Positions 38,144 to 47,600 of a DNA stretch of 64,000 nt are shown here, in pieces (position 1 is the stretch's first letter; every line of letters begins with the position of its first letter). The DNA lies in contig NZ_CP010849.1 of assembly GCF_000931445.1 (NCBI RefSeq), forward strand, positions 558,001-622,000, given 5' to 3'. The notes below the pieces were generated by a model that saw nothing but the letters and a program-made list of their open reading frames with translations, did not search any database and was not told the DNA's origin. This DNA is from Streptomyces cyaneogriseus subsp. noncyanogenus. GTDB lineage: Bacteria; Actinomycetota; Actinomycetes; Streptomycetales; Streptomycetaceae. The position numbers were made by a program, and so were the translations under genes.

Positions 38144-39256
38144 ATGACGCAGATTCCGCCAACCGGTCACGACGCCGTGGCAGCCGGGCCCGCCCCCGGC
38201 GCCGCGGAACAGAAACGAGGACGGAAACGGAAACCAGGACGGGAGCCCCGGCCAGAGCATCGACGGGAACAGGAACGAGGGCAGGGAGCAGGGCTGGGGC
38301 AGGGGCAGGAACGCGCGCGGCCCGCGGACGGTGGTCGGCGGCTCGTGCTTGGCTGGGCGGCGCTCGGCGCGGTGTGCCTGGCCCTGCAGGCGTACGTGCT
38401 CGTCCGCTGGGCGGCCGACGGTGGGTATCGCCTGGTGGACGTACCCGGTGAGGGCGGCGCGGAGCGTGGCCACCGAAGGGTCCTCGACATCGTGTTCCCG
38501 GCGCTGTCGGCGGCAGGTGTCGTGGGGCTGGCGCTGTGGCTCTACCGCAGGTGCCGCGCGGAGCGGCGGGTGTCGTTCGACGCCCTGCTGTTCGCCGGAG
38601 TGCTGTTCGCGGGCTGGCTGAGCCCGCTGATGAACTGGTTCCATCCCGTCCTGGTCTCCAACACGCACGTGTGGGGCGCGGTCGGCTCCTGGGGGCCGTA
38701 CACGCCGGGATGGCAGGGGTCCGCCCCCGGGATGGAGGCCGAGCTGCCGCTGGTGACGTTCAGCGTGTGCTCGACAGCGCTCCTGGGTGTGCTGGCCTGC
38801 TGTCACGTGCTGTCCCGCGTCCGGGACCGGTGGCCCGGGGTCCGCCCGTGGCAACTGATCGGGGTGGCCGTCGCCACCGCGGTGGCCCTGGACCTGTCGG
38901 AGCCGGCGATCTCCTTGATCGGTCTGTCCGTCTGGTCGAAGGCGCTGCCGGAGGTGTCGCTGTGGAGCGGTGCCTGGTACCAGTTCCCTCTGTACCAGCT
39001 CCTGACCGCGGCCCTGGCCAGCGGGTTGCTGAGCGCGCTCCGGTTCTTCCGCGACGAGCGGGACGAGACGCTGGTGGAGCGCGGTGCCTGGCGCCTGCCG
39101 GGCCGTGTCCGCCTCTGGGCGCGGTTCCTGGCCGTCGTCGGCGGCGTCCATGTCGTGATGGGCGGCTATACGGCCCTTCATGTGCTGCTCTCGTTGGTCG
39201 GCGGCCAACCGCCGGACGCGTTGCCGGGGTTCTTCCGTCCGCCGGCCGTCTACTGA
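38144..39256 (+). CDS. nemC: AveC-family membrane protein, putative spiroketal cyclase
   Basis: The 370 residues from ATG 38144 form a hydrophilic, basic, low-complexity head of about 60 residues followed by roughly seven hydrophobic segments. The first are GWAALGAVCLALQAYVLVRW and DALLFAGVLFAGWLSPLMNWF. The pattern of an MNWF/HPV...SNTHVW...GSWGPYTPGW loop after the third segment resembles AveC/MilC, membrane proteins that dehydrate and spirocyclise the avermectin and milbemycin precursors. A weak GAGAG lies 5 bp upstream. In this assembly the frame is continuous with nemA2; whether that is a real fusion is doubtful, because it would bury the docking end of the synthase. The gene ends just before a strong hairpin. 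Confidence 0.75.
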   Translation: MTQIPPTGHDAVAAGPAPGAAEQKRGRKRKPGREPRPEHRREQERGQGAGLGQGQERARPADGGRRLVLGWAALGAVCLALQAYVLVRWAADGGYRLVDVPGEGGAERGHRRVLDIVFPALSAAGVVGLALWLYRRCRAERRVSFDALLFAGVLFAGWLSPLMNWFHPVLVSNTHVWGAVGSWGPYTPGWQGSAPGMEAELPLVTFSVCSTALLGVLACCHVLSRVRDRWPGVRPWQLIGVAVATAVALDLSEPAISLIGLSVWSKALPEVSLWSGAWYQFPLYQLLTAALASGLLSALRFFRDERDETLVERGAWRLPGRVRLWARFLAVVGGVHVVMGGYTALHVLLSLVGGQPPDALPGFFRPPAVY

Positions 39257-39281
39257 GGGCGGGGCGGACGGCACGCAACGA

Positions 39282-39314
39282 GGGGAGGGGCCGGCGGTTC
39301 GCCGGCCCCTCCCC
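39282..39314. terminator. Bidirectional terminator between nemC and nemD
   Basis: A perfect 15-bp GC-rich stem (39282-39296 with 39300-39314) and a GTT loop are followed by more C and T. It lies between the stop codons of two convergent operons: the nemA1-nemA2-nemC side (+) and the nemA4-A3-E-D side (-). Confidence 0.85.
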
Positions 39315-39331
39315 CCTTGTGTCCGTCGCCC

Positions 39332-40180
39332 TCAGGCGCCGGGCCGGTCCGCGGTCAGGACGACGTACCCGATGTCCTCCGTGTACCACTGGCTGCACTT
39401 GCCCACGAACGTCTCCAGGTCGTCCGCCGTCATCTCCAGGGCTTCGGCGTAGGCGTGGGCGTTGGCGCGTACGTCGTCACCCATCGCGCTGTACGACGGG
39501 GCGATGACGTGCTCACCGATGTCGGTGAGCTCGGTCAGCCGGAGTCCGGCGTCGCTGATCATCCCGGCATAGGCGGTGATGGGGATCAGCGAGGGGACGG
39601 CGAGTTCGCTGGACGACCAGTCCGCCCCCGTCGGCTGTGATGCGCGGAGTGTGACGTCCATGGCCGCCAGCCGCCCACCGGGGCGCAGCACACGGGCCAT
39701 CTCCTGGAACACCCGGGCCGGGTCGGGCATGTGCAGCAGGCACTCGAGGGCCCAGACGGCGTCGAAGGAGGCGTCGGGGAAGGGCAGGTCCATGGCGTCG
39801 GCGCACTCGAAGCGGACCCGGTTCGCGAGTCCGGACCGCTCGGCGAGCGCGGTGGCCAGCTCGACCTGCCGGGGGCTGATGGTGATGCCGACGATGTCCA
39901 CCGGCTCGCTGTGCGCCAGGCGCAGGGCCGGCCGGCCGGAACCGCAGCCGACGTCCAGCACACGTCTGACCGGGCGCCCGGTGTGTTCCCGAAGCTTGCC
40001 GATCATATGGTCGGTGAGGCGGTCGGAGGCCTGGCCGAGTGTGCTGCCGTCGTCCGGGTGCGGCCAGTATCCGAGGTGCGTGTTGCCGCCCAGGGCCCGG
40101 TTCAACAGGCTGGTCATGCGGTCGTAGTAGTCACCGACGTCCGCGGGGGTCGGTGATCCCTGGTGAGGCGCCTTGGTCAT
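39332..40180 (-). CDS. nemD: SAM-dependent O-methyltransferase, AveD-like
   Basis: This 282-residue class I methyltransferase carries the SAM-binding motif VLDVGCGSGRPA at residues 74-85, an acidic second strand region, CADAMDLPFPDASFD around 116-130, and the later ALECLLHMPDP and LRPGGRLAAMDV motifs. The GxSxRQVELA-like stretch after motif I is typical of the AveD/rifamycin O-methyltransferase group. AveD methylates the C5 hydroxyl of avermectin; here it probably makes the 5-O-methyl minor components, since the main nemadectin has a free C5-OH. Its ATG overlaps the nemE stop codon by four bases (ATGA, 40177-40180), so the two are translationally coupled. It is the last gene of the minus-strand operon. 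Confidence 0.85.
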   Translation of the reverse strand: MTKAPHQGSPTPADVGDYYDRMTSLLNRALGGNTHLGYWPHPDDGSTLGQASDRLTDHMIGKLREHTGRPVRRVLDVGCGSGRPALRLAHSEPVDIVGITISPRQVELATALAERSGLANRVRFECADAMDLPFPDASFDAVWALECLLHMPDPARVFQEMARVLRPGGRLAAMDVTLRASQPTGADWSSSELAVPSLIPITAYAGMISDAGLRLTELTDIGEHVIAPSYSAMGDDVRANAHAYAEALEMTADDLETFVGKCSQWYTEDIGYVVLTADRPGA

Positions 40181-41583
40181 GGTTCCGGCAGCTCCTTCGG
40201 TCGTGCGGCGGCCTCAAGGGAGGCGTCCGCGGGGGCGTGGCCGCGAGGGATGGCGGGGGTCCTGGGCTCGGCTATCATCCGCAGGCGGTCGGGGAAGACG
40301 TGGGTCGCCTTGGCGACCGGGCGGACGCGGTCGCCCTTGAGGGGACGCAGACGCCAGCGCGAGGCGATGACCGCGACGGCGACGGCCGTCTCCATGAGGG
40401 CGAAGTTGTCGCCGATGCACTTGTAGGTGCCGAGCGCGAAGGGAACCCAGGCGCCCTTCGGAACGTCGCGCGTGGTCTCTTTCGACTCCCAGCGGTCGGG
40501 GTCGAGCTTCTCCGGATCACGGTACCAGCGGGGGTCACGCTGGAGCGCGTACGAGCTGTACATGATTTCCACGTCGGCCGGCAGCTCGTGTTCCCCGAGC
40601 CGGACGGGGCGCACCGTGCGCCGCGAGCCCACCCAGCCGGGGTACTTGCGCAGCGCCTCCTTGACCAGGCGCTGGGTGTACGGGAGGCGCGGGAGGTCCG
40701 CGCTGGTGGGGAGCCGGCCTCCGAGGACGGTGTCGATTTCGGCGTGCAGCCTCTGTTCGATGAGGTGGTCGTGAGCGAGTTCGTGGAAGATCCACGCGGT
40801 GAGAGCGGCCGGCCCACCGATTCCGGCGACCGCGAGCCCCATGATCTCGTTGTGCACCTCGTCGTCCGTCATGGTGTTGCCCTCGGCGTCCCGCGCGCGC
40901 AGCATCGTCGAGAGCAGGTCGCCGTGGTCGCGGCCGTCGGCGCGGTAGGCGGTGACCGCCTCCCGGATGGCGGCGCTGGTGCGGCCCATGTGGCGCTTGG
41001 CGGCAGTGGGCAGGGAGGTGTAGAGCTGCGGGGCGAGCGCGCTCAGCCTGGCCACCTTCAGGATGTCGTGCCCCGTGGTGCGCAGTTCCGCCTCGGCCGC
41101 CGCACCCAGGTCGGACTGGAACAACGCCTTCGTGATCATGGCCAGTGAGAGGTCGCTCGCCATCTTCGGGACATCCACGACCTGGCCCGGCCGCCAGGAA
41201 TCGGCGGTCTCCTCGGCGGCGGCGGACATGCTGATGACGTAGTGGTCGAGCTTGCCCCGGTGGAATCCGGGTTGCATCATCCGCCGCTGGCGGCGGTGCG
41301 AGTCCCCGGAGACGGCCACGAGGATGGGGCCGATGAACCGGCTGGCGCCCGCCGCGCCCTTGCTGCGGGTGAAGTCCGCCGCGCCGGACACCAGCATGGT
41401 CCGCACGATTTCGGGGTGGGTGGCGAGGTAGACGGTGTTGTGGCCGAGGCGGATGCGGAAGAGGTCCCCGCGTTCCGTGACGGCGGACAGGAAGCCCAGG
41501 GGGTCGCGGAGGAGGGCCGGCAGGTGGCCGAGGACCGGCCAGGCACCGGGGGCCTCGGGGATGGTCGACGGAGGTGAGGACAC
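40177..41583 (-). CDS. nemE: Cytochrome P450, AveE-like tailoring oxidase
   Basis: This 468-residue P450 has the heme loop PFALGTYKCIG with ligand Cys389, and the K-helix ExxR at Glu309-Arg312. GTG at 41583 is the start, with AGGAG 6 bp upstream. In the avermectin family AveE oxidises the C8a methyl and closes the C6-C8a ether ring; the same task is inferred here. The I-helix reads AGIGGPAA (253-260), without the acidic residue and threonine that normally deliver protons for oxygen activation. It lies 102 bp after nemA3 and overlaps nemD. Electrons must come from a ferredoxin system encoded elsewhere. It is the only oxygenase in the window. Confidence 0.85.
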   Translation of the reverse strand: MSSPPSTIPEAPGAWPVLGHLPALLRDPLGFLSAVTERGDLFRIRLGHNTVYLATHPEIVRTMLVSGAADFTRSKGAAGASRFIGPILVAVSGDSHRRQRRMMQPGFHRGKLDHYVISMSAAAEETADSWRPGQVVDVPKMASDLSLAMITKALFQSDLGAAAEAELRTTGHDILKVARLSALAPQLYTSLPTAAKRHMGRTSAAIREAVTAYRADGRDHGDLLSTMLRARDAEGNTMTDDEVHNEIMGLAVAGIGGPAALTAWIFHELAHDHLIEQRLHAEIDTVLGGRLPTSADLPRLPYTQRLVKEALRKYPGWVGSRRTVRPVRLGEHELPADVEIMYSSYALQRDPRWYRDPEKLDPDRWESKETTRDVPKGAWVPFALGTYKCIGDNFALMETAVAVAVIASRWRLRPLKGDRVRPVAKATHVFPDRLRMIAEPRTPAIPRGHAPADASLEAAARPKELPEP

Positions 41584-41685
41584 TGTTGCTCCTGAGGGGA
41601 GGGCCGGGCGAGTCGGCGTGGGGTGGGGTGAGGTGTGCGGTCGGGCAGGTGGTCGCGTCGCCGGTGGTCGGCGACGGGTGGTGGG

Positions 41686-44600
41686 TCAGGGGGATCCGGT
41701 TTCCTGGTCGATGAGCGCGAACATCTCCTCGTCCGTCGCCTCCCCGAGGTCGGGACGCGGCGCCTCCTCCCCGCCGAGCACCTGGGCGAGTGAGCGAAGC
41801 CGCGACGCCAGCCGGGACCGGGCTTCCTCTCCCAGGCCCTGCGCCCCGGGGAGCGGCGACGCGACGGAGGAGAGCACCGCTTCCAGCCGGCCGATCTCCG
41901 CGAAGAGGGACTGCTCGGGCGGCGCCGTGGCCGCGTCGTCGGGGAGGAGCCGGGTCAGCAGGTGCCGGGTGAGCGCGGTGGCGGTGGGGTGGTCGAAGGC
42001 GAGGGTGGCGGGCAGGCGCAGGCCGGTGGCGCGGGAGAGCCGGTTGCGGAGTTCGACGGCGGTGAGAGAGTCGAAGCCGAGGTCCCGGAAGGCCGAGTCC
42101 GCAGGGACCGCCTCCGGCGTCTGATGGCCGAGGACCGTGGCGATCTGGGTGCGCACCACGGTGAACAGGGTGTCGTGTTGTTGCTCGGGGGTCAGGGTGG
42201 CGAGGCGGTCGGCGAGGGAGACGTCCTGGCCTGCGCCTGCACTGGTGCCGGTGTGTGCGGTGCGGGGGCTGGTGCGGGCGGGCGCGAGGTGTTCCAGAAG
42301 GGGCGGTGCGGGGTGGGTGGGGCGTAGGTCGGCGGGCAGGAGTGCGGGACGTCCGGTGACCAGGGCGGTGTCGAGGAGGGCGAGGGCGTCGGGGGTGGTC
42401 AGGGGGTGCAGCCCCGAGCGGGTGATGCGGTGACGGTCACCGGCGTCCAGATGCCCGGTCATCCCGCTGGCCTCTTCCCACAGTCCCCAGGCCAGGGAGA
42501 GGGCGGGCAGGCCGGCGGCGCGGCGCTGGTGGGCCAGGGCGTCCAGGGCGGCGTTGGCGGCGGCGTAGTTGCCCTGCCCCGGCGAGCCCAGGACACCGGC
42601 CGCGGAGGAGAACAGCACGAACGCCGACAGGTCCATCCCCGCGGTCAGCTCGTGCAGATGCAGGGCACCGTCCACCTTCGCCCCGACCACCGCATCGATC
42701 TTCTCCCGGTTCAGACAGGCCACGGTGGCGTCGTCCAGGACACCGGCCGTGTGCACCACAGCCGTCAGCGGATGCTCCGCGGGCACCTGCTCCAGCAGGG
42801 CGGCGACCTGGGCGCGGTCGGCGACATCGCACGCCGCCACCGACACCGACACCCCTGCCTGACCCAGTTCCGCACACAGTTCTTCGGCACCGGTGGCGGC
42901 CATGCCGCGCCGGCTCACCAGCAGCAGATGCCGCACCCCGTGCCCGGCGGCCAGATGGCGCGCGACCGCCGCTCCCAGCGTGCCGGTCCCACCCGTCACC
43001 GGCACCGTCCCCTCCGCATCGAACCGGACCGTAATAACTTCGTATAGCATACATTATACGAAGTTATACGAGACACCGGCCGCGGAGGAGTCGTATAACT
43101 TCGTATAATGTATGCTATACGAAGTTATTACGCACACAGTTCTTCGGCACCGGTGGCGGCCATGCCGCGCCGGCTCACCAGCAGCAGATGCCGCACCCCG
43201 TGCCCGGCGGCCAGATGGCGCGCGACCGCCGCTCCCAGAGTGCCGGTCCCACCCGTCACCAGCACCGTCCCCTCCGCATCGAACCGGACGGCATCCGACG
43301 AGTCGGCGGGCACCGGCACATGTGCCAAGCGCGCCGCCAGCAGTCGCCCGCCACGCACCGCCAACTGGGGTTCGTCGCAGGCCAGAGCCGCCGTGACGGT
43401 GGTGTCGTCGGAGAGGTCGGCATCCAGCAGGACGAACCGCCCCGGGTGTTCCGACTGCGCCGAACGCAGCAGGCCCCAGACCGCCGCTCCGGCGACGTCC
43501 GTCACCTCCTCACCGGTCCGGGTGGCCACGGCACCGTGTGTCACCACCACGAGCCGGGCCTCGGCAAGGCGATCGTCGGCCAGCCAGTCCTGCACCACGC
43601 TCAGCACTTCGCCGAGGACGTCCGCCACCGCGCCCTGGGAGCACGTCAGCAGCACGGCGTCGGGGACGGGGGCGTCGTCGGTGTCCAGCCCGGACAGCAG
43701 GCCGGAGAGGTCCGCCGCCGCCCGGTCATGGGTGAGTACGGTCGACCGGACGGCCGTGTCCGGGGGCGGGGTGCCCGGTGTGACGTCCTTCCAGGCCACG
43801 TCGAACAGCGCCGCGCGGCCGGCCGCCTGGGCAGAGGCTCGCAGTTCGCCGGTGTCCAGCGGTCGTACGGCGAGAGAGTCGACCGACAACACGCCCCGGC
43901 CGGTTTCGTCGGCCAGCGACACGGAGACGGCGGTCCGTTCGCCGTCCCGCCCGGCCGGCGCCACCCGGACCCGTACCGCTGCCGCCTTCACCGCGTGCAG
44001 GGTCACACCACTGAACGAGAACGGCACCGCCCCCGGCGGCAGGCCCGTCGCCGCTCCGAGCGCCACCGCGTGCAGGGCGGCGTCCAGCAGAGCTGGGTGC
44101 AGGTTGTACCGGGACGCCTCGTCGAGCACGGACTCCGGCAGGCGGACCTCCGCGAAGACCTCTTCGCCCCGCCGCCAAGCCGCACGCAGCCCCCGGAACG
44201 CCGGTCCGTAGGCGAACCCGCGGGCCTCCTGTGCCGCGTAGAAGCTTTCCAGTTCGTCCGCCGCGCACGGCAGGGCCCCTTCCGGCGGCCAGCTGCGCAG
44301 GGCGTCGCCGTCGGCGGAGGGCTGGGCGTCCAGCAGGCCGGTGGCGTGGTGCTGCCAGGGATCCTCCGGGCGGGCGTGCTCGCTCCGGGAGGAGACGGTG
44401 AGGGTGCGGGCCCCGGTGTCGTCGGGCGCCGACACGCGGACCTGGAGGTCGACGGCCGCGTCGTGCGGGACGGCGAGGGGCGCGTGAAGGGTGAGCTCTC
44501 GCACGTGCGCGGCACCGCCGGCTTGGAGGGCGAGTTCGAGGAGGGCGGTGCCGGGGAGGAGGACGATGCCGCCGACGCTGTGGTCGGCGAGCCAGGGGTG

Positions 44601-47600
44601 GGTGTGCAGGGACAGGCGGCCGGTGAGCAAGGTTCCGTCTCCGTCGGCGAGTTCCACGGTGGCGCCGAGGAGAGGGTGCTCGGTGGGGTGCAGTCCGGCG
44701 GCGGAGACGTCGCCGGTGCTGGTGGTGGGTGTGTGGAGCCAGTAGTGGTGGTGTTGGAAGGGGTAGGTGGGCAGGTCGATGGCGGGGGTGTGGGGGGTGG
44801 TGGGGTAGTGGGTGGTCCAGGTGACGGTGTGGCCGGTGGTGTGGGCGTGGGCGAGGGCGGTGAGGAAGCGGTGGGTGTCGTTGTCGTGGCGGCGCAGGGT
44901 GCCCAGGGCGGTGGTGTGGTCGTGGTCTTCGATGGCGGGGGTCAGGGTGGGGTGGGGGCTGGTCTCGATGAAGAGGCGGTGGCCCTGGGCGGTGAGGGTG
45001 CGGACGGCGTGGGTGAAGCGGACGGGCCGGCGCAGGTTGCGGTACCAGTAGGCGGCGTCCAGGGTGGTGGTGTCGGTCCAGGCGTCTTCGACGGTGGAGT
45101 AGAACGGGATGCTGCCGGGCTGGGGGGTGATGCCGTGGAGCATGTGGAGCAGGTCGTGTTCGATGGTTTCGGTGTGGGGGCAGTGGGATGCGTAGTCCAC
45201 GGGGATGCGGCGGGCCCGTACCCCGGTTTCGGTGCAGTGGGTGAGGAGTTCGTCCAGGGCGTCGGTGTCGCCGGAGACGGTGGTGGCCCGTGGCCCGTTG
45301 AACGCGGCCGTCCACAGCCGTCCTGGCCAGTGGGTGGTGATGAGGTCCTCGGCCTCGGTTCCGGTCAGGGCGAGTGAGGCCATGCCGCCGTGGCCCCGCA
45401 GCGCGGCCAGGGCCCGGCTGCGCAGTGCCACGATCTTCGCGGCGTCCTCCAGGGTGAGTGCGCCGCAGACGTGGGCGGCGGCGATCTCGCCCTGGGAGTG
45501 GCCGACCACCGCGTCGGGTTCGATGCCGTAGGACCGCCACAGCGCCGCCAGGGACACCATGACCGAGAACAGCACCGGCTGCACCACATCCGCCCGCTCC
45601 CACACCGGATCCTCCGCGTCCCGGTGGAGCATTTCGGTGAGCGACCACTCCACCCACGGCGCCAGCGCGCGTTCACACGCACCGACATGGTCGGCGAACA
45701 CCTGGGAGTCGCGCAGCAGGTCGAGTCCCATGCCGGCCCACTGACCGCCCTGGCCGGGGAAGACGAACACCACCCCGCCACCGGAGTGGCTGTTGGTCTG
45801 GCTGCCGGTCGTGTCTTCGATGAGTGCGGGGTGCGGTTCACCCGAGGCCAGTGCTTCCAGCGCGTCTTCGAACTCTGTCCGTTCCCGTGCCACGATCACG
45901 GCGCGGTGTTCCAGGACGGCCCTGCCATGGGCGAGTTCGGCTCCGACCGCCCGTAGTGCGGTGTCGGTGCCGGGGCCTTGGAGGAAGTCACGCAGGAGTG
46001 CGGCCTGTGCCCGCAGCGCGGCGTTTGAACGCGCCGACATCGCCCAGGGCACCGGGGCGCCGTCTTCTGGGGCGGGGTCCCCGGCCGGCTGGGCGGGTGC
46101 CTCTTCCAGGATGACGTGGGCGTTGGTTCCGCTGACTCCGAAGGAGGAGATGCCGGCGCGTCGGGGCCGGTCCCCCTGGCGTGGCCAGGGGCGGGGCTCG
46201 GTCAGCAGGCTGACCGCGCCGGACGACCAGTCGACCTGGGGGGTCGGCTCGTCGATGTGCAGCGTGCGCGGCAGCGTCTCGTGGCGCAGTGCCATCACCA
46301 TCTTGATGATCCCGCCGACACCTGCCGCTGCTTGGGCGTGGCCGATGTTGGACTTCAGGGAGCCGAGCCAGAGCGGCTGGTCGGGGTGGTGTTCCTGGCC
46401 GTAGGTGGCGAGCAGGGCCTGGGCTTCGATGGGGTCGCCGAGTTTGGTTCCTGTGCCGTGGGCTTCGACGGCGTCGACATCGGCGCCGGTCAGGCCGGAG
46501 TTGGCCAGGGCCTGGCGGATCACGCGCTGCTGGGAGGGGCCGTTCGGTGCGGTCAGGCCGTTGGAGGCGCCGTCCTGGTTGACCGCGCTGCCCCGCACCA
46601 CCGCCAGAACCCGGTGCCCGTTGCGCTCGGCGTCCGACAACCGCTCCACGAGCAGCATGCCCACGCCCTCGCCCCAGCCGGTACCGTCGGCCGCGGCCGC
46701 GAAGGACTTGCACCGCCCGTCCACCGACAAACCCCGCTGCCGGGAGAAGTCGATGAAGGTGCCCGGTGAAGACATCACCGTCACGCCGCCGGCGAGGGCC
46801 ATCGAGCATTCGCCCGATCGCAGGGCTTGGCCTGCGAGGTGCAGTGCGACGAGCGACGACGAGCACGCGGTGTCGACCGAGACGGCCGGCCCCTCGAAAC
46901 CGAAGGTGTAAGCCACCCGACCCGACACGACACTGCCCGCGTTTCCGTTGCCGATGTAGCCCTCCGCCCCTTCGGGAACGGCGGTCAAACGGGCGGCGTA
47001 GTCGTGGTACATCACACCCGCGAACACGCCCGTTCGGGAACCGCGTACGGCAGCGGGATCGATCCCCGCGTGTTCGAGGGTCTCCCAGACGGTTTCGAGG
47101 AGGAGCCGCTGCTGGGGGTCCATGGCAAGGGCCTCACGCGGGCTGATACCGAAGAACTCGGCGTCGAACTGCCCGGCGTCGTAGAGGAAACCACCGTGCC
47201 GGGTGTACGACGCTCCGGCCCGCTCCGGGTCCGGGTCGAACAGCCCGGCCAGGTCCCACCCGCGGTCGGCCGGGAACTCCCCGATCGCGTCACCGCCCGA
47301 AGCCACCAGCCCCCACAACTCCTCCGGCGACCGCACACCGCCCGGGAAGCGGCACGCCATCCCGACGATCGCCAGCGGCTCGTCACTGCCGACGGCTGTG
47401 GTTTCGGCGTACGGCGAAGTGCTGTCCGCGGCGTCGTCCCCGAGCAGTTCCGTGCGCAGCAGGCGGGCCACGGCCGCGGGGCTGGGCTGGTCGAAGACCA
47501 GGCTCGCCGGCAGTCGCAGTCCCGTCTCCGCGCTCAGGCGGTTTCGCAGATCCACGGCCGTCAGGGAGTCGAAGCCGAGGTCGCGGAAGGCCGAGTCGAC

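Larger units (their letters stand above)
41950..47385 (-). other. Module 10: KS-AT(methylmalonyl)-DH-KR-ACP
   Basis: KS Cys is at 46863-46865, the AT has YASH (45183-45194), and the DH has HxxxGxxxxP and DAALH. The KR is B-type and is cut by the linker block at 43030-43132, but both halves are present. ACP shows GFDSL. It would supply C8 with the C8a methyl, the later site of ether-ring formation, and the C8=C9 alkene. Confidence 0.85.

Noticed and set aside
39257..39331. Small RNA or tRNA gene between nemC and nemD
   Set aside because: Only a 15-bp terminator stem fits the sequence. No tRNA arms or other structured RNA could be recognised, and none was seen elsewhere in the window.
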